A stretch of DNA of 64,000 nt from Phymatolithon calcareum (taxonomy: Eukaryota; Rhodophyta; Florideophyceae; Hapalidiales), in the NCBI GenBank assembly GCA_977006965.1, contig OZ345384.1, forward strand, positions 1,612,001 to 1,676,000, written 5' to 3'. The notes beneath the pieces are model-generated. The model made no database searches and was not told where the DNA came from. It saw nothing but the letters and a program-made list of their open reading frames with translations. A program made the translations under genes and the position numbers. This document shows positions 1 to 10,758 of the stretch, piece by piece (within the stretch, counting starts at the first letter, position 1; every line of letters starts with the position of its first letter).

Positions 1-261
1 CGTCCCAAATCCCTCGACGGACAGCGTGGACAAAACCTTCCTCGCTCCGAAGCCACAATATTTGAAGCAAACCGAGAGATGTGTCTGCCATACTGCTGAT
101 CGTTGCGTGCACGGAATAATCTTAGGTGGGTACTTTGGAGTTTCTTGGGCAACGCGAGGATCTCCTGGTATCTCAGTGAGATAATTTCTAGGGAGACTCA
201 TACTAAAAGTTATGATTTAGAAAAATATCATCACAGAACTGTGGTTGGACATCGGTTAAAA

Positions 262-580
262 ATTCTGTGAGGCCACTTTAAATATGAAACAAACAATATA
301 TATTTTGGGTACCAAGAAATTTCGCTGTGAACTCAGAACTATCTTAATGTTCAGAAAAGGGAATTGAGGGATCGATAGCATTCTGAACAATAATATTAAC
401 TGCTACAGATGTAATTAAATACCCTGCACAGCCACTTCAAACGTGAAACAAAATATTAGCTTTCTGCGAGTCCAGATAATTAGCTGGTTCATCAGATTTT
501 TTCTGTTTGTTAATAAGAGGGAAGACACGGAACGAAAACGATTCTGAATATTTATATTAACCTCTGTATAAATATATTTG
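262..580. repeat. Diverged tandem duplication, unit about 160 bp
   Basis: Two imperfect units lie head to tail. GCCACTT followed by TGAAACAAA occurs near 272 and again near 431, and TTCTGAA followed by TATTAAC occurs near 381 and 542, so the offset is a steady 159-161 bp. The units are clearly diverged. The rest of 1-828 is AT-rich and shows no gene. Confidence 0.55.
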
Positions 581-828
581 TGTTGGTTCTCATAAAGAAC
601 ATTTTTGTAAGTACATGTTTTAGCATGGTTGATCAGCGATACCGCTGTTGGAAACGGGAAAGACGTGTTGACAACTCAGAGTCTGTGTGACGGAGAAAAC
701 ATCTTATGTGTAAACATTTCAAGTATGGAAATCCTCATAACTCCATAGCCCTTTCGCGTATCTACATAGCCCTAGATGGAATTTCAAACTAATGTTAATC
801 GGAATCATTATAAAAGTGTCTCATCCTT

Positions 829-2145
829 TCATGCACCGTAACGCAGCTCAGTCGTTCCTAGAGCTGTAAACCCAGCCAGAGCATAAGAGTTCTCCTTATC
901 AACTACACCAATGTAGAGCAGCATTTCTGAAAAGCTTTCCCATTTGAAACAACGGAAAATTGAAACAATGTCCCAACGAAGGATGAAGTAGAAATATCCA
1001 GCCCCACCTCTTCGCGCACTGTGTTCCGACAAATGTCCTGATATTCCAACATGTTCAGCCATTTTCGCAATAGTTTTCCTGTACGTATCGTGATCTATTC
1101 TTCGTCCCGGTTGAATTCTGTTAGAGCAAACCATAGGAAAGAGGGGTCCGGATGTAATACCGAACGCTCGCAAAATGCAAAGCCATCGGAGCAGAGCTGA
1201 AAGGCCACATATAGATATATGAAGACCTCTTGTGAATTGGAAATGGGTCTTGGACGTCAGATTGTTCTTAGTTATTTGTAGAGTAGCTACAATTGCTGAA
1301 TCAACAGTATTTCCTGTAAATCTCAGTGACTCTTGATCAAGACGAATCATTTCATCGGCGCGAGACACGGAGGAAAACTGCATGCAATTTATGATGGCGC
1401 ATTGCAATTGAAGAATATCGACAGTTATGTCAGCGCTCATTGCTCGTTGCACAAAGGGCTCGACGAACGAATCCGTCAGCAAACGAACGTCTTCATGTGT
1501 TTCTTGATACGCGCGTTTCGTAATGTTCGAACCGCATTCCTTCTGAGCACGTGAAAGGGCCTTGATAAGAACTGTTAAATCTTCGCACTTTCCTGGATTT
1601 CCTCTGTAACACCCGTTACCCAAATCAACGTAGTTTCCGTTTTCTCCACGAGACCTCCAGTAGCTGACAACTGAGCTCCTGATGTTAACTCCCGTTGTGT
1701 GGGCACCGAGACCCTCATATCCTTGAGAAGGGGGACCACAACGTTCAAAGATAAGTGCAAGAGCAACTGACACGGGGTGACATTCTTCAGATCGGGGGCT
1801 ACTCGGAACAATTGTATCTGGATCCACTCCAGCACGCCGAAGTGCAGAGTCGTAGAGCTTTTGGTTACCCTTGTACCTTATTCTGGTCGCTTCGCTTGTT
1901 GGATTTCGCACAATATGACGAGCACGATCGATTGACTTTGGGCCACCAATTGAATTTCCTTTCAACATCTTCGAGCTTCGCACAAGAAGAGCCGGCGGAG
2001 GAAGGTGTTCTATTTTGTACTTTTTGACAAAATCAAAATTCCAGTCTATAATAAACGACACGTGTGATATCTCATCGCTCTCCTCTAGATCTTGTCGCGA
2101 TCTTAATTGAAACTGATAAATCAGAAAATAATTCTGAATGTCCAC
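829..2145 (-). CDS. Tyrosine recombinase of a Crypton-like mobile element
   Basis: A 438-residue reading frame whose second half has the layout of a tyrosine recombinase (phage-integrase fold). There is an early Arg in SRADEMIRLD (about residue 262), a Lys-rich beta segment (ITKNN), the HxxR-type box in SEHSARRGG (about 376), and a C-terminal nucleophile candidate Tyr in MLLYIG (about 412). Enzymes of this kind excise and integrate circular DNA through a 3'-phosphotyrosine link. The N-terminal part resembles nothing I recognise. No terminal repeats flank it, as expected for Cryptons. The frame is intact, but a companion minus-strand frame upstream (3317-4375) is broken, so the element as a whole is probably dead. 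DIRS-type recombinases are the main alternative. The ATG at 2145 is the first in frame, but an upstream exon cannot be excluded. Confidence 0.6.
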   Translation of the reverse strand: MDIQNYFLIYQFQLRSRQDLEESDEISHVSFIIDWNFDFVKKYKIEHLPPPALLVRSSKMLKGNSIGGPKSIDRARHIVRNPTSEATRIRYKGNQKLYDSALRRAGVDPDTIVPSSPRSEECHPVSVALALIFERCGPPSQGYEGLGAHTTGVNIRSSVVSYWRSRGENGNYVDLGNGCYRGNPGKCEDLTVLIKALSRAQKECGSNITKRAYQETHEDVRLLTDSFVEPFVQRAMSADITVDILQLQCAIINCMQFSSVSRADEMIRLDQESLRFTGNTVDSAIVATLQITKNNLTSKTHFQFTRGLHISICGLSALLRWLCILRAFGITSGPLFPMVCSNRIQPGRRIDHDTYRKTIAKMAEHVGISGHLSEHSARRGGAGYFYFILRWDIVSIFRCFKWESFSEMLLYIGVVDKENSYALAGFTALGTTELRYGA

Positions 2146-2344
2146 TTGTCAAACTTTTAAATACTCAGTATTATTCTGAGTGTCCAGAAAACGATATGTT
2201 AGTTTTTTTCTAATTGATTAAAAGTTATCTTAAGAACCCTCAGTATCATTCTAAATATTCATCGAAGCAGCTCTTCTCTTACCTGATACAGAAACTTAAG
2301 AAACCATTACCTCGTGAGGCCTTGCTTTGTGTTGCTACTCAACT

Positions 2345-2748
2345 TCAATTGTGCTTACGTCTTGACACTGTTAAAATGTCATATCTCCAATTCCAACTGC
2401 ATGATGAACCCGTCCAATTTTCGAGAGCGAGTTCTGTATCAGTGATTTCTTGGGCATTTAGAAACGTTTTGTTCGGCGTGTCTGCCAGTGTGGACATGTA
2501 CTCTGGACCTTTGTCTCCGAATCTGTGTTGAAGCTGTGTTATTGTCAGCACATTGACAGTCGAAGGATTGCTGGAATTGCTGCTGGGCAGTCGAACAGAA
2601 TCATCAGTTTCCAGCAACTCTCGAGCTGCACACCGGCTTCCTGAAGTAGTGCGTTCTTTAGCTGTCTTGGTGATACCTTGGTTGCAAGCAAATCCACGGC
2701 GTCGCCCACGTGGTCCACATCTAGCATTATCGACATGTCTTTCGCCAT
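2345..2748 (-). pseudogene. Possible decayed coding stretch within the recombinase element
   Basis: Two overlapping minus-strand frames read like one protein broken by a frameshift near 2620-2640. The upstream part contains DVDHVGDAVDLLATKVS and the downstream part contains FGDKGPEYMSTLADTPNK. It lies between the two other minus-strand reading frames of the putative Crypton-like element, so it may be part of the same unit. I recognise no domain. The support is only amino-acid composition and position. Confidence 0.25.
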
Positions 2749-3127
2749 TCAGTGCGTGTTATTCCCTGGTGACGCCTCGGTTGCTTGCATCCTCTTCTTA
2801 CCTCCCTGGAGCAATGATCACGTGGTACTTTCGTCCGGATACTTTTGTTGAATATAATACTAACTCTTTACATAGCACTGGAGAGTAAAAAATGCTATCT
2901 GGATGTCCAAAATATGATTATGGGTTTTACTTTTATCTTTGTATCACTCGTTTGAGCTCTGTTATCCTGGTGTTGTATTCTGTACATACAGTATTTGAAC
3001 GGAGTCTTATAAATTAAAATGGGCACCCGTATTCGCATTCGGGATGCCACTAAAATCTGCTTCACGTACGACTAAAATAAACATTCATACAGAGTTTTCT
3101 TTGACCGCCCAGATTCTAATCTGGAAG

Positions 3128-3250
3128 CTCAGAAATGAAACTGGTTGGAATGTTCAGTGCCGTGCACACTCAGAAATGAAACTGTTTGGAAAGTTCAATA
3201 TCTTGTATACTCGGAATTAAAACTCGTCGAAACGTTCAGTATCGTGTACA
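3128..3250. repeat. Three 41-bp tandem repeats
   Basis: Units start at 3128, 3169 and 3210, each exactly 41 bp and each beginning CTCRGAA and ending near GTGCACA or GTGTACA. They carry internal GTTCA and are about 70-80% alike by eye. They lie between the two minus-strand reading frames of the putative recombinase element and may be its binding or recombination sites, which is inference. Confidence 0.7.
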
Positions 3251-3316
3251 GAATGTACAGTCTGCTCAGCACATGCAAGCTTTACGTGAGATAGCATAGA
3301 AATTGTCAAAGTACAC

Positions 3317-4375
3317 TCATTGAATTTGTAGAGAGGACCTAACTGAAGAACTTCTCAAGGCATTTTGCGCTAGTTCAATCCATTTTTCTTGGCTGCTCAA
3401 TACATGCTCCAGCTTATTTTCCTTGATATATTTTGATGCTGCTTCGTAATTTGCCCTTGACTGACCTTTTTTTGAAATGGAGGTGAAATTGTCTTCATAC
3501 TCTGGGATGGACATGCGACATACTGCGTGCAAGAATGCGGTTGAGATTATTTTTGCCCTTGAATACAGCTTTCTGCGATTTCTGTTACCCTTTTTGTCAA
3601 TTTTTCCTCCCCTTCCAGTATTTCTTTCCTCGATCGTCCAGTTCATCATTGGCTTGTAGAGCTTCTTGAAGGTATCTCCAGCGACCCACTGCTTCACGAC
3701 TTCTCTCACAATGGTTTCTCCGAGAGGTATATCCATTGGCTGGTGATGCATTGATGGACCAGGTCTTTGACTAGTTATTTGCGTCTGTTCTGGTTGACGT
3801 CCTAGTCCTTGAAAATCGAGACCTCTGTTTTGCATGGGACGGCTCGACAGAGCCCTGAAGCTCTGATTTGACTGGACAGTGACAAAATTGTTCACCACCT
3901 GTGTTACAGTCCCGGGTGCACCGCGTAAGTCTTGGGAACTTGTTAATCTTGACGGAATGTTGGCTACAGGTGGTCGTAGTGCTCCAGTGACTTTGTCAAC
4001 ACCCATACAGAACCAGAGTGGGCCGTCCACTTTCGATCCAAACCAGTCTTGATCTTTACCGTCAGGACTCAAGCTGACTCTGCTGTGCTCATAAGTAGCC
4101 CAAGCAGCGATAACCGAATTGCCACGCTGCGAAGTTACGGCATTTGTTCTCTAATCCGGATAGTACAAACTCCCATGTAGTGGCCTCCACTGGTTTTGAG
4201 ATTGGGCGGCTGGTTCGACTTGTATTCCATTCTGAATCGCCCGTCGTGCATGATCAATTGTAGCTGTTAAACTTGTATGTCTGGAGTGGTCACCCATAGC
4301 TTGGAGCCTCAATAATCGATCTGGTCGCCCAGCGATGAAGTACTCAGTGGACGAGAAACCCGCTGCTCGTTCAGA
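3317..4375 (-). pseudogene. GCR1_C-like DNA-binding protein of the Crypton-like element, with an internal stop
   Basis: One minus-strand frame runs from about 4375 to the stop at 3317 and is interrupted only by a TAG at 4151-4153. The downstream 3317-4072 part contains DGPLWFCMGVD, a Gln/Pro-rich linker, then VVKQWVAGD and KPMMNWTIEERN followed by the basic NRRKLYSRAKIIS. That spacing of Trp, Gly and an RRKxxSRxxII tail resembles the GCR1_C domain, a DNA-binding module found next to the tyrosine recombinase in fungal Cryptons. Upstream of the TAG the same frame gives STEYFIAGRPDRLLRLQAMG, which also looks coding. The product would bind DNA as a partner of the recombinase encoded at 829-2145. 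The TAG could instead lie in an intron. No ATG suits the 3317-4072 part, so it is not an independent gene. Confidence 0.45.
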
Positions 4376-4874
4376 CCTTTATCAGAGATTCAGAAGCTCC
4401 CGTGACGTTCAGTGACCTTGTATGAACGTCCAGAACCACCGTGATGCTACATTCACTTTTTCTGAATGCCCAGTTTTATCCCTGGTGTCTCATGCAGTAC
4501 GCCTGAGCACTCCGCTTGCTTGGTCACACGATGTTTCTCGGTGCAAATTTTCCGTGCTTCTTCCTCCAATACAAACCAGATGTGCAGTATATAAGTCTGT
4601 GAAAACGCGCGGATCGACCATTTAGCAGTCGTCCCCGCTCCGTCCCCGGGTAGAGGCAGGGATGACATCCTTTCAGAAAATGGGTACATCCTCGCGACAT
4701 CCTGCTGAGTTATGATTGTGAATCTTGCGTCCAAAATTTTATCTAATTTGCCACTTGCAGCAGCAATTCCTAAAAATTTGATAAAAAAATGCGTCCCCCA
4801 CCTCCCTCCGGGATGTCCCCCATATCGGAGATGCTATCTACCGTAAAATCACACAATCTATCATACATGCGTAC
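4376..4874. other. No gene recognised
   Basis: Only short frames without recognisable motifs. A GTTCAGTGACCTTGTATGA stretch near 4407 resembles the 41-bp repeats at 3128-3250, so the recombinase element may extend to about here. Confidence 0.4.
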
Positions 4875-4883
4875 TACAGTCAG

Positions 4884-5671
4884 GCCCAGTCTATACCGCA
4901 ACAAATTTGTTCATGTTCATGTTGGCTTATCATAGGATTTTTATCATAGCAACAAATTTGCTGCGGCGGTCTATACCGAAACCGGCACTTTGTTCGCCAA
5001 ACGTGTTCACTATTCCCGCCCTTTTCGATAAGCAGAAAGCTTGATGAGGGATTTTGTAGTACTAGGGTAATACCACAACCGATGACATTTCGTTTACACC
5101 GAAAAGCAATCCTCTGAAAGGGCATCATCCGTTCCTAAGGCTCTCCTTTCTCCGAAGGACCACTCCTACTGCAGGCAAAGAGTTTGGGCTTCCGTCCAAT
5201 CCCTTTGTTTGGTCATTAGTGCCTGATCATCGAAGGCTGAGGAAGTTGCGTTCTCGTTGGTTTTGGCTATCGAACCTTTGATCGCCCCGTCTTAGATGTA
5301 GCCCCTCGAAGGCCGACATTGGCAACCATTGTTGCCTTCGACGAAACGTTGATGTCCGTAGCAGTGCAGTGTCCCGTGCTGTAGTGTATTAGTTTTTGCT
5401 GAATCGTCGGAGGGGGTTCGATAGGGCTATTCCCGCGGAAAGTGGTCATCTGGAGCCAATGACCGATCGAGAGTATGAAAAAACCAACGAACACACAGAG
5501 TTAACCTCTTTCCCGGAAAAAAAAGGTTGTCGAATTTGTTCGCTCGGCGGATGTCGGCATGTTGGATGCAAGCATTTCTACGCTGTGCTGTAGCCAATGG
5601 CATTCGCAGATTCAATTTCGCTATGATAAAAAAACCCCAACATGAACATTTGTTGCGGTATAGACTGGGTC
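4884..5671. mobile_element. MITE-like TIR element inserted into the pogo-like element
   Basis: Long imperfect terminal inverted repeats: the left arm (4884-4950) starts GCCCAGTCTATACCGCAAC, and the right arm (5620-5671) reads the same sequence on the other strand, including TTCATGTTGG and TATCATAGC. TCAG occurs at both edges (4880-4883 and 5672-5675), giving a 4-bp target duplication, or 3 bp if read as CAG. No internal coding sequence is recognisable. I cannot assign the superfamily. Confidence 0.75.
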
Positions 5672-5776
5672 TCAGCCCTCGCTAAGTGGATACTGTCGGG
5701 AGACAGGGTCCATATCCAGTTGTGGAGGTTATTCAGTTACCGAGATGAATCATAAGTTGATATCATATCGGAAACC

Positions 5777-6082
5777 TTAAAGTTTATTAAAAAAACTGGA
5801 AATTTTGGTCTGCCTCTGTGCTTGAGCTATCTCCACACGTAGGTGCCTTTGCGCGTTCGCAAGCGCCCGAGTTACAGAAGAATCAACCTCAAATTTGTCC
5901 TCCAGAAGAGCCTTGGCAAGCGCAACAGCCTTTAGCTGCTCCTTCAGAGGAGGCAGGGTAACTTCCAGCTCATCTTCATCATCGTTTTCATGACCATCTT
6001 CGTCATTTAACATACTAATAGCATAATCCGCAAGAGCATCATCGGTAGAAGGATTTGTGATGATGCATTCCAGGTGATTCAC
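5777..6082 (-). pseudogene. C-terminal fragment of a pogo-type DDE transposase
   Basis: About 100 codons ending QTKISSFFNKL, a tail typical of pogo/Tigger/CENP-B-type transposases (KQTxIxxFF). It is preceded by an acidic stretch (DGHENDDEDELEV) and an Ala-rich helix. The catalytic DDE core is missing, and the frame opens at a TGA just upstream without a real start codon. It lies inside the element whose TIRs are at 4877 and 6297, with its C-terminus near the left end, which agrees with a deletion derivative. Confidence 0.6.
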
Positions 6083-6299
6083 ATGCCGTCATCAGTGATT
6101 AGCTTTGTACAATCAAAAATTTAATTGTTAAATAGGTTTCTGCGCCGGACTGACCGTTTTCAATATCCACTTGGAGAATATTCACCTCAACCTAAAATTT
6201 GATTAAATTTTATAGGGTCCCAACTTGGTGGAGCCGTGTGGTATCCAGTTGGAGCGGATATCCAGTTAGTGAATATCCAGTTGGCAAGGGAGTACTGTA

Positions 6300-6930
6300 C
6301 AATAGTGTACACTGTGTACATTCTATGATACATGTAGAAAAATATGTGATTTTCTTGTTGGTACAGTATCATACAGTAGTAAAAGGTATTTTCGATGATG
6401 GAAACTGCGTGCAACGGCCACGTGCATGGAGCATGCGATTTACCGCATACAGTAGAACGAAAATGTACGTTTCTGATAGAAACATTGTGCCTTTTTGAAT
6501 TTATGTCCTTGTTGAAAATCCTGCTGGAACGTCGAACAACATAAATTTTCAGCTATGATTACGAAGTTATATGCGAAATATCGCATATTACTAGATTCAC
6601 TGGGGGCTCAAAAATTAGCCAGGATCCAAAAATGTGGAGTTTTCAAACTCTATCACCAGAGTTTTTGGGTCATACTTTGTCAACAGCAGTTTCAGAACTT
6701 CTGTTTTACAGTTTCAGAGGTCTTCATAATGCAACTGCATTAGTTCCGACCGGAGTTGGTTTTCTTCATTCAGCGGTGCCTTGGAACTGTAGGTTCATGA
6801 ACTCAGAATTGACACCTGCCACAGTTCTACTGCGAAGCAGAAGAAAATATTTGTCAAAGTCTTTTGGATGCGCTAAAGTGATGTGATAAGGATCTGGCTA
6901 GCCGAAGTTTAAGGCGTATCACAGAGTTTT
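6300..6930. other. No gene recognised
   Basis: AT-rich sequence with small frames lacking known motifs. No clear repeat. Confidence 0.4.
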
Positions 6931-7149
6931 TACTGTAGCCTCCTGCAGCTTAGCCGCATGTAATGCAAACAAATCGATGCGACGGCGGCGCCGTACACGT
7001 GCAAGTGTGATCGAGTCAACTTGGTATTTAATCTCGTGTCCGGGTCCATAGCACGGGAGCACGAAATCGACACTTTCGCACGTGCGCAAGTAGTGGAATT
7101 TGTTTTACCATCAATTTCATTGTGCGCTGACGGTCCTGTCGAACAACCA

Positions 7150-7600
7150 CCCGAGATCAAGGCCCTGAGAAGAGACAATGGCTCCAAAGAACTACCAGCT
7201 GACCTACCACACGGTCTTGAAGAACGCCGATATCGGACCAGGCGACGCTCGTGCATTCTAAGAATGTGTCCAAGCCGGTACCATCGTAGGTCCCTGTTGC
7301 ACATGTCTATCATCATGTGTATTTCCGCGACACATGGCGATCTTACACGAGAGTTCCATAGTGCTTTAACTCCATGCATGTCCTTGATCCGAGCTTATGT
7401 GATACTGCGACTACGACCGACACAGCCTGGGTATGTCTATTTCCATTCAATGACTTCTTTGCTTCGCGGTCCAACACTATCTTGCACTCTAACACAAAAA
7501 GCCTGTTGCAAATGTCGATCATCATGTGTATTTCCACGACGTTTCCCAAACCGTTCCGCGATGCATTGCGATCTTACCCGAGACTTTTTATTGTGCTTCA
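7150..7600 (-). mobile_element. Non-LTR retrotransposon (LINE) fragments, two diverged pieces
   Basis: The minus strand of about 7200-7340 reads AEIHMMIDMCNR followed by LRWYRLGHILRMHERR. The RWxxLGHxxRM motif is characteristic of the region downstream of reverse transcriptase in many LINE ORF2 proteins. A second, diverged copy of the IHMMIDICNR segment lies at about 7510-7545. The DNA of the first piece aligns with the plus-strand fragment at 12316-12585, so both come from one family. Neither piece is intact. Confidence 0.55.
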
Positions 7601-8545
7601 GGTCGCTCTTGCCCAGGACGCCCTATTTGGGATCTCGTACAAATATTCGGAATGCATTGAACTGGACACACAATATGGGACAAGCAAGCAAACTACATGA
7701 AGAAGTTGGGCATCGTCAGTGTCATAAGCCATCTTTGTACAACGTTTACTCGTTCAACGTTCTCTTCCCTCTATTTTTTCCAACAGGACATGCTGTGCAA
7801 GTCGTCAATTTTCCGTTTCCTTGCATTGTATACCAATCGCGGTAGCCTCTCGCCGATTGACAATATGGACTAATACATGCAATGTTCTTGTCGGCTCCAC
7901 TAATCGAGCTAACTTGGTGAGAACATGCAAGATCACCTGCTTCACGTCGCCATACTATTACTGTTTTAAGTTATGGACCCGCATCTTACGCCGAAGCAAA
8001 ACTGATCCCTTAAGATGGTAATTTTTTTAAAATAATAAACGTTTGTGTTCTCCGTCGTTCCATTAAGGTTCACGCAGATTTATTTCAAGTTTCCCACCAC
8101 GGAAGATTTCTCCGCTTTATGAGTCCTTCATTACTCCTCGCAGTGCAGTCTATTTGATGCTCCAGGTGCAACTTTTAGGTGCCGTCCTCTCAACTGCACC
8201 ACGACATCGGTGGATGCTCCTGCCACAGAAGCCTGTAAACTTCGCTGCAGTGTCTTGCCTAAACTTCGCCAACAGAACTGACGTATGGAGTCTCAAAACC
8301 TTCACCTTTGTGCACGCCAACAGGGATCTCTTAACTCCAGCTAGCCACATCCTCAAGACTTCAGTTTGTGTCATACTCAGACTGGGCGCGCAGGAATATT
8401 CACGTGGAGTTAAATCTTCATTTTTGCGCCTCCAGTGTTACTCAGGCCAGTTTTACACGAAACAAATCAGGCGTGTGCGTGCGAATTTGGCATATCGCTG
8501 TAAGCGAATGATTGGTTTTTGTGGGTTTCGACTTACACTGGCTCA
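7601..8545. other. No gene recognised
   Basis: A 153-codon plus-strand frame at 8154-8615 and a 274-codon frame at 7021-7845 show no motifs, and the latter is antisense to LINE debris. Probably non-coding. Confidence 0.35.
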
Positions 8546-8547
8546 CG

Positions 8548-8627
8548 TCATAAAATCCTCACACAAAAATAACGACTCCCTGCTGTGCAAATTTGGAGTC
8601 GTGAAAGTTGCGTGAGGATTTATGATA
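8548..8627. repeat. Imperfect hairpin, stem about 33 bp
   Basis: ATAAAATCCTCACACAA followed by ACGACTCC (to 8578) pairs with GGAGTCGT followed by TTGCGTGAGGATTTAT (8595-8624) across a loop of about 15 nt. It may be a small foldback element or a transcribed hairpin. Nothing nearby decides between these. Confidence 0.55.
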
Positions 8628-9097
8628 AGAACTTACAGCATTGCTGGCGGCATGATTTCAAAAATGGCCAAATTTGAAAGAATGAAAAAATACTCGAGTA
8701 GGCTTACCTCCACTTTTGCGCACAACTATAATACGTGGTGGTGCACGCAAAAAATGTGTCGTGTAAAACACACGAACTAGCGTAGAAAGTATCCTATGAC
8801 AAATACACATTCCTCACGCTCGATTAGTGTCGTGAAAAACGCGCCTCATAGCTCGCCTTCTTCTCCATAAAACATCTTTAGTTCTATATATCGAGTAAGA
8901 GCAAGTCTATTGCGGAAGCAAGGCATACTGTATGGGCAAATGCACAAAATACTGGCTCCGAAAACAGAATGCACAGAGAGTATGTCTATCGGGACAAAAC
9001 GATTCGTGACCAGAGCTTCATAATTTTAAAAACATTTCAGCACTACAATTATAACCTTTATATTTTGTTTAGGCTGTGCATGTCGCGAGCTTAACAG

Positions 9098-10459
9098 ATG
9101 ATGGCATCGTCGAGCTCGTCGTCGGACGACGAAACGGTCATCATCGCTGTGATTTTGGGTGTTGCACAGGAGGCAGTCAACCAACATGAAGCGGGCACGT
9201 GGTGTAGTTGAGTTCGAGGCAGTCGCAGCAACATTCGGAGCGGAGAGTGTTCGTAGCGGCGCGACTACTTGTCCACGGCACCGACGTACTCGGCATGGCA
9301 TTTTCAGCGCCGTTTTCGCGTTCCCTTGAAACTTTTCCGCAAGCTGGAGCATGATTTGCCGGCTGTGAAACCTCTTTTATAAGAGCGCGTGGACGCTACT
9401 GGACGCACCGGAGCAAAGCTAACAGAAAATTCTGTGTGCGCTGCGGCGCCTTGGAGAAGGCGCATCCTACCAAGCCTTAGACTACCAAGCCCGAATGGGT
9501 GTTGAGACTATGCGTCAGTCGTTCCGAGCGTTTGTTCGAGCAGTTCGTAAATGCTACGGTCCTGAATTTTTGAATCGGGCACATACTGTTTCTGAATTGC
9601 GCGCGGTAGAGCTCGCGTACACGTCGAAGCTGCTCTCTGGGTGCGTTAGTGCTCTTGACTGTATGCATGTACGGTGGAAGAACTGCCCTAAAGCATAGAA
9701 AGGGCAGTATCACAACCCGAAAGCGAGCAAGTTGGCAACCGTCCAAGTCGAAGCCGTCTGCGACTCAGATTTGTACTGCTGGCACGTGTACTGCGGGCGC
9801 ACAGGCACCAACAACGACGTCACTGTCGCCGAGAAGAGCCCACTTGTGCTTTCTATACTGCGCGGTGAGCGCACTATGAAACTACCCGGCGGGTACTTCC
9901 TTCGCGGCGCACAACGCGACTGGCATCTGTACTACTTGACGGACGGAATATACCCGCAGTGGTCCATTTTCGTACAGCCGAACCACGGTCCTCTTACGGC
10001 GGAGGAGAAAACGTTGACCAAGGCGCAAGAAGGACGGCAGAAGGACGTCAAGCGTCTTTTTGGTGTACTTCAAGGTCGATTCAAAGTACTACGTCACGAC
10101 TTTCAAAGCTGAAGCGACGAGGAGGTAACTGATGTTGTGCAGGTATGCGTTATCCTGCACAACATGATGGTCCGTCTACGAATCTCGGGCAAACTGAATG
10201 ATGAGACGGACAACCGTGGCGTGGCCATGCGGCCGGTAGACGTTGTGGAGGAATTTTTTGCGACGTCCATCCTGACGAATGGAACGAGGAAGGACAAGGT
10301 GTCACGCAAATAAATCCTGTGACTGTGGATGGTGGGTGGCTACACCACCTAGTCGACGTACAAGACGCCATTTGTGATCGTGAGGGACATCACACTTTGC
10401 GGCGTGCTGTGGAAGACCACATCTGGGAGAGCACAGGTCTTGCTGTGAGTGATGAGTAG
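9098..10459 (+). pseudogene. Harbinger transposase (DDE_Tnp_4 / plant-transposon-protein type), decayed
   Basis: It starts MMASSSSSSDDE, continues through YSAWHFQRRFRVPLKLFRKL and ILCALRRLGEGASYQALDYQ, then reaches the hallmark SALDCMHVRWKNCPKA (first catalytic Asp, DCMHxxWKNCP) and CGRTGTNNDVTVAEKSPL (second Asp). YYLTDGIYPQW, KDVKRLFGVLQGRFKVLRHD and VCVILHNMMV follow, and it ends EDHIWESTGLAVSDE at 10457-10459. This order matches plant-type Harbinger transposases. In-frame stops occur at 9209 (TGA), 9254 (TAG), 9380 (TAA), 9696 (TAG) and 10110 (TGA). A frameshift lies near 9417-9430, and another at the T-run near 10254. In life it would cut and paste the element at TWA sites together with the MYB-like partner. 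Confidence 0.88.
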
Positions 10460-10758
10460 CCTACATAAAGCATTACCCAGTTTTTGCTTGTATTCCATGG
10501 ACACAACCCGAAGCTCAAGACTCTGGGACGCGCTCGGTCCATATGCAAGCGCACGCCGACTTCTGGGCGTGCGCATGCTATTGTCAGGAAGTTCCCTCTT
10601 GTTGTGCCTCATTAGGATGAAACGAGTAGGAACGTCGAAGTCCTATGGGCATGGTGAGGAGCTAGCGAGGGAGTTACAAATAGATTGGGCGCGCCTGGAG
10701 TCTTGCACTGTGCGTTGGGGCCGTCGGAGAAAACAATCAGAAAGTGAACGGAGAGAGT

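Larger units (their letters stand above)
4877..6297 (-). mobile_element. Non-autonomous pogo/Tigger-like (Tc1-mariner) transposon, interrupted by another element
   Basis: The right end reads inward as CAGTACTCCCTTGCCAACTG and is flanked by TA at 6298-6299. The left end is CAGT at 4877-4880, preceded by TA at 4875-4876. Its terminal repeat is split by an insertion and resumes at about 5676 with CCCTCGCTAAGTGGATA. With the insertion removed, the left and right ends match at about 18 of 24 positions. CAGT termini, a TA target duplication and repeated ATATCCAGTTG motifs near the ends (5714, 6241, 6259, 6274) are typical of pogo-type elements. Only a C-terminal transposase fragment remains, so it is a deletion derivative that needs a helper. 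Confidence 0.7.

Noticed and set aside
3317-4072. Independent 251-codon gene
   Set aside because: It starts with TTG and the coding signal continues upstream beyond a TAG at 4151-4153, so it is treated as part of a broken longer frame.
7021-7845. 274-codon plus-strand ORF
   Set aside because: It has no ATG at its start, lies antisense to LINE motifs, and has no recognisable domain.
8154-8615. 153-codon plus-strand ORF
   Set aside because: No domain; runs into the hairpin at 8548-8627; composition like its non-coding surroundings.
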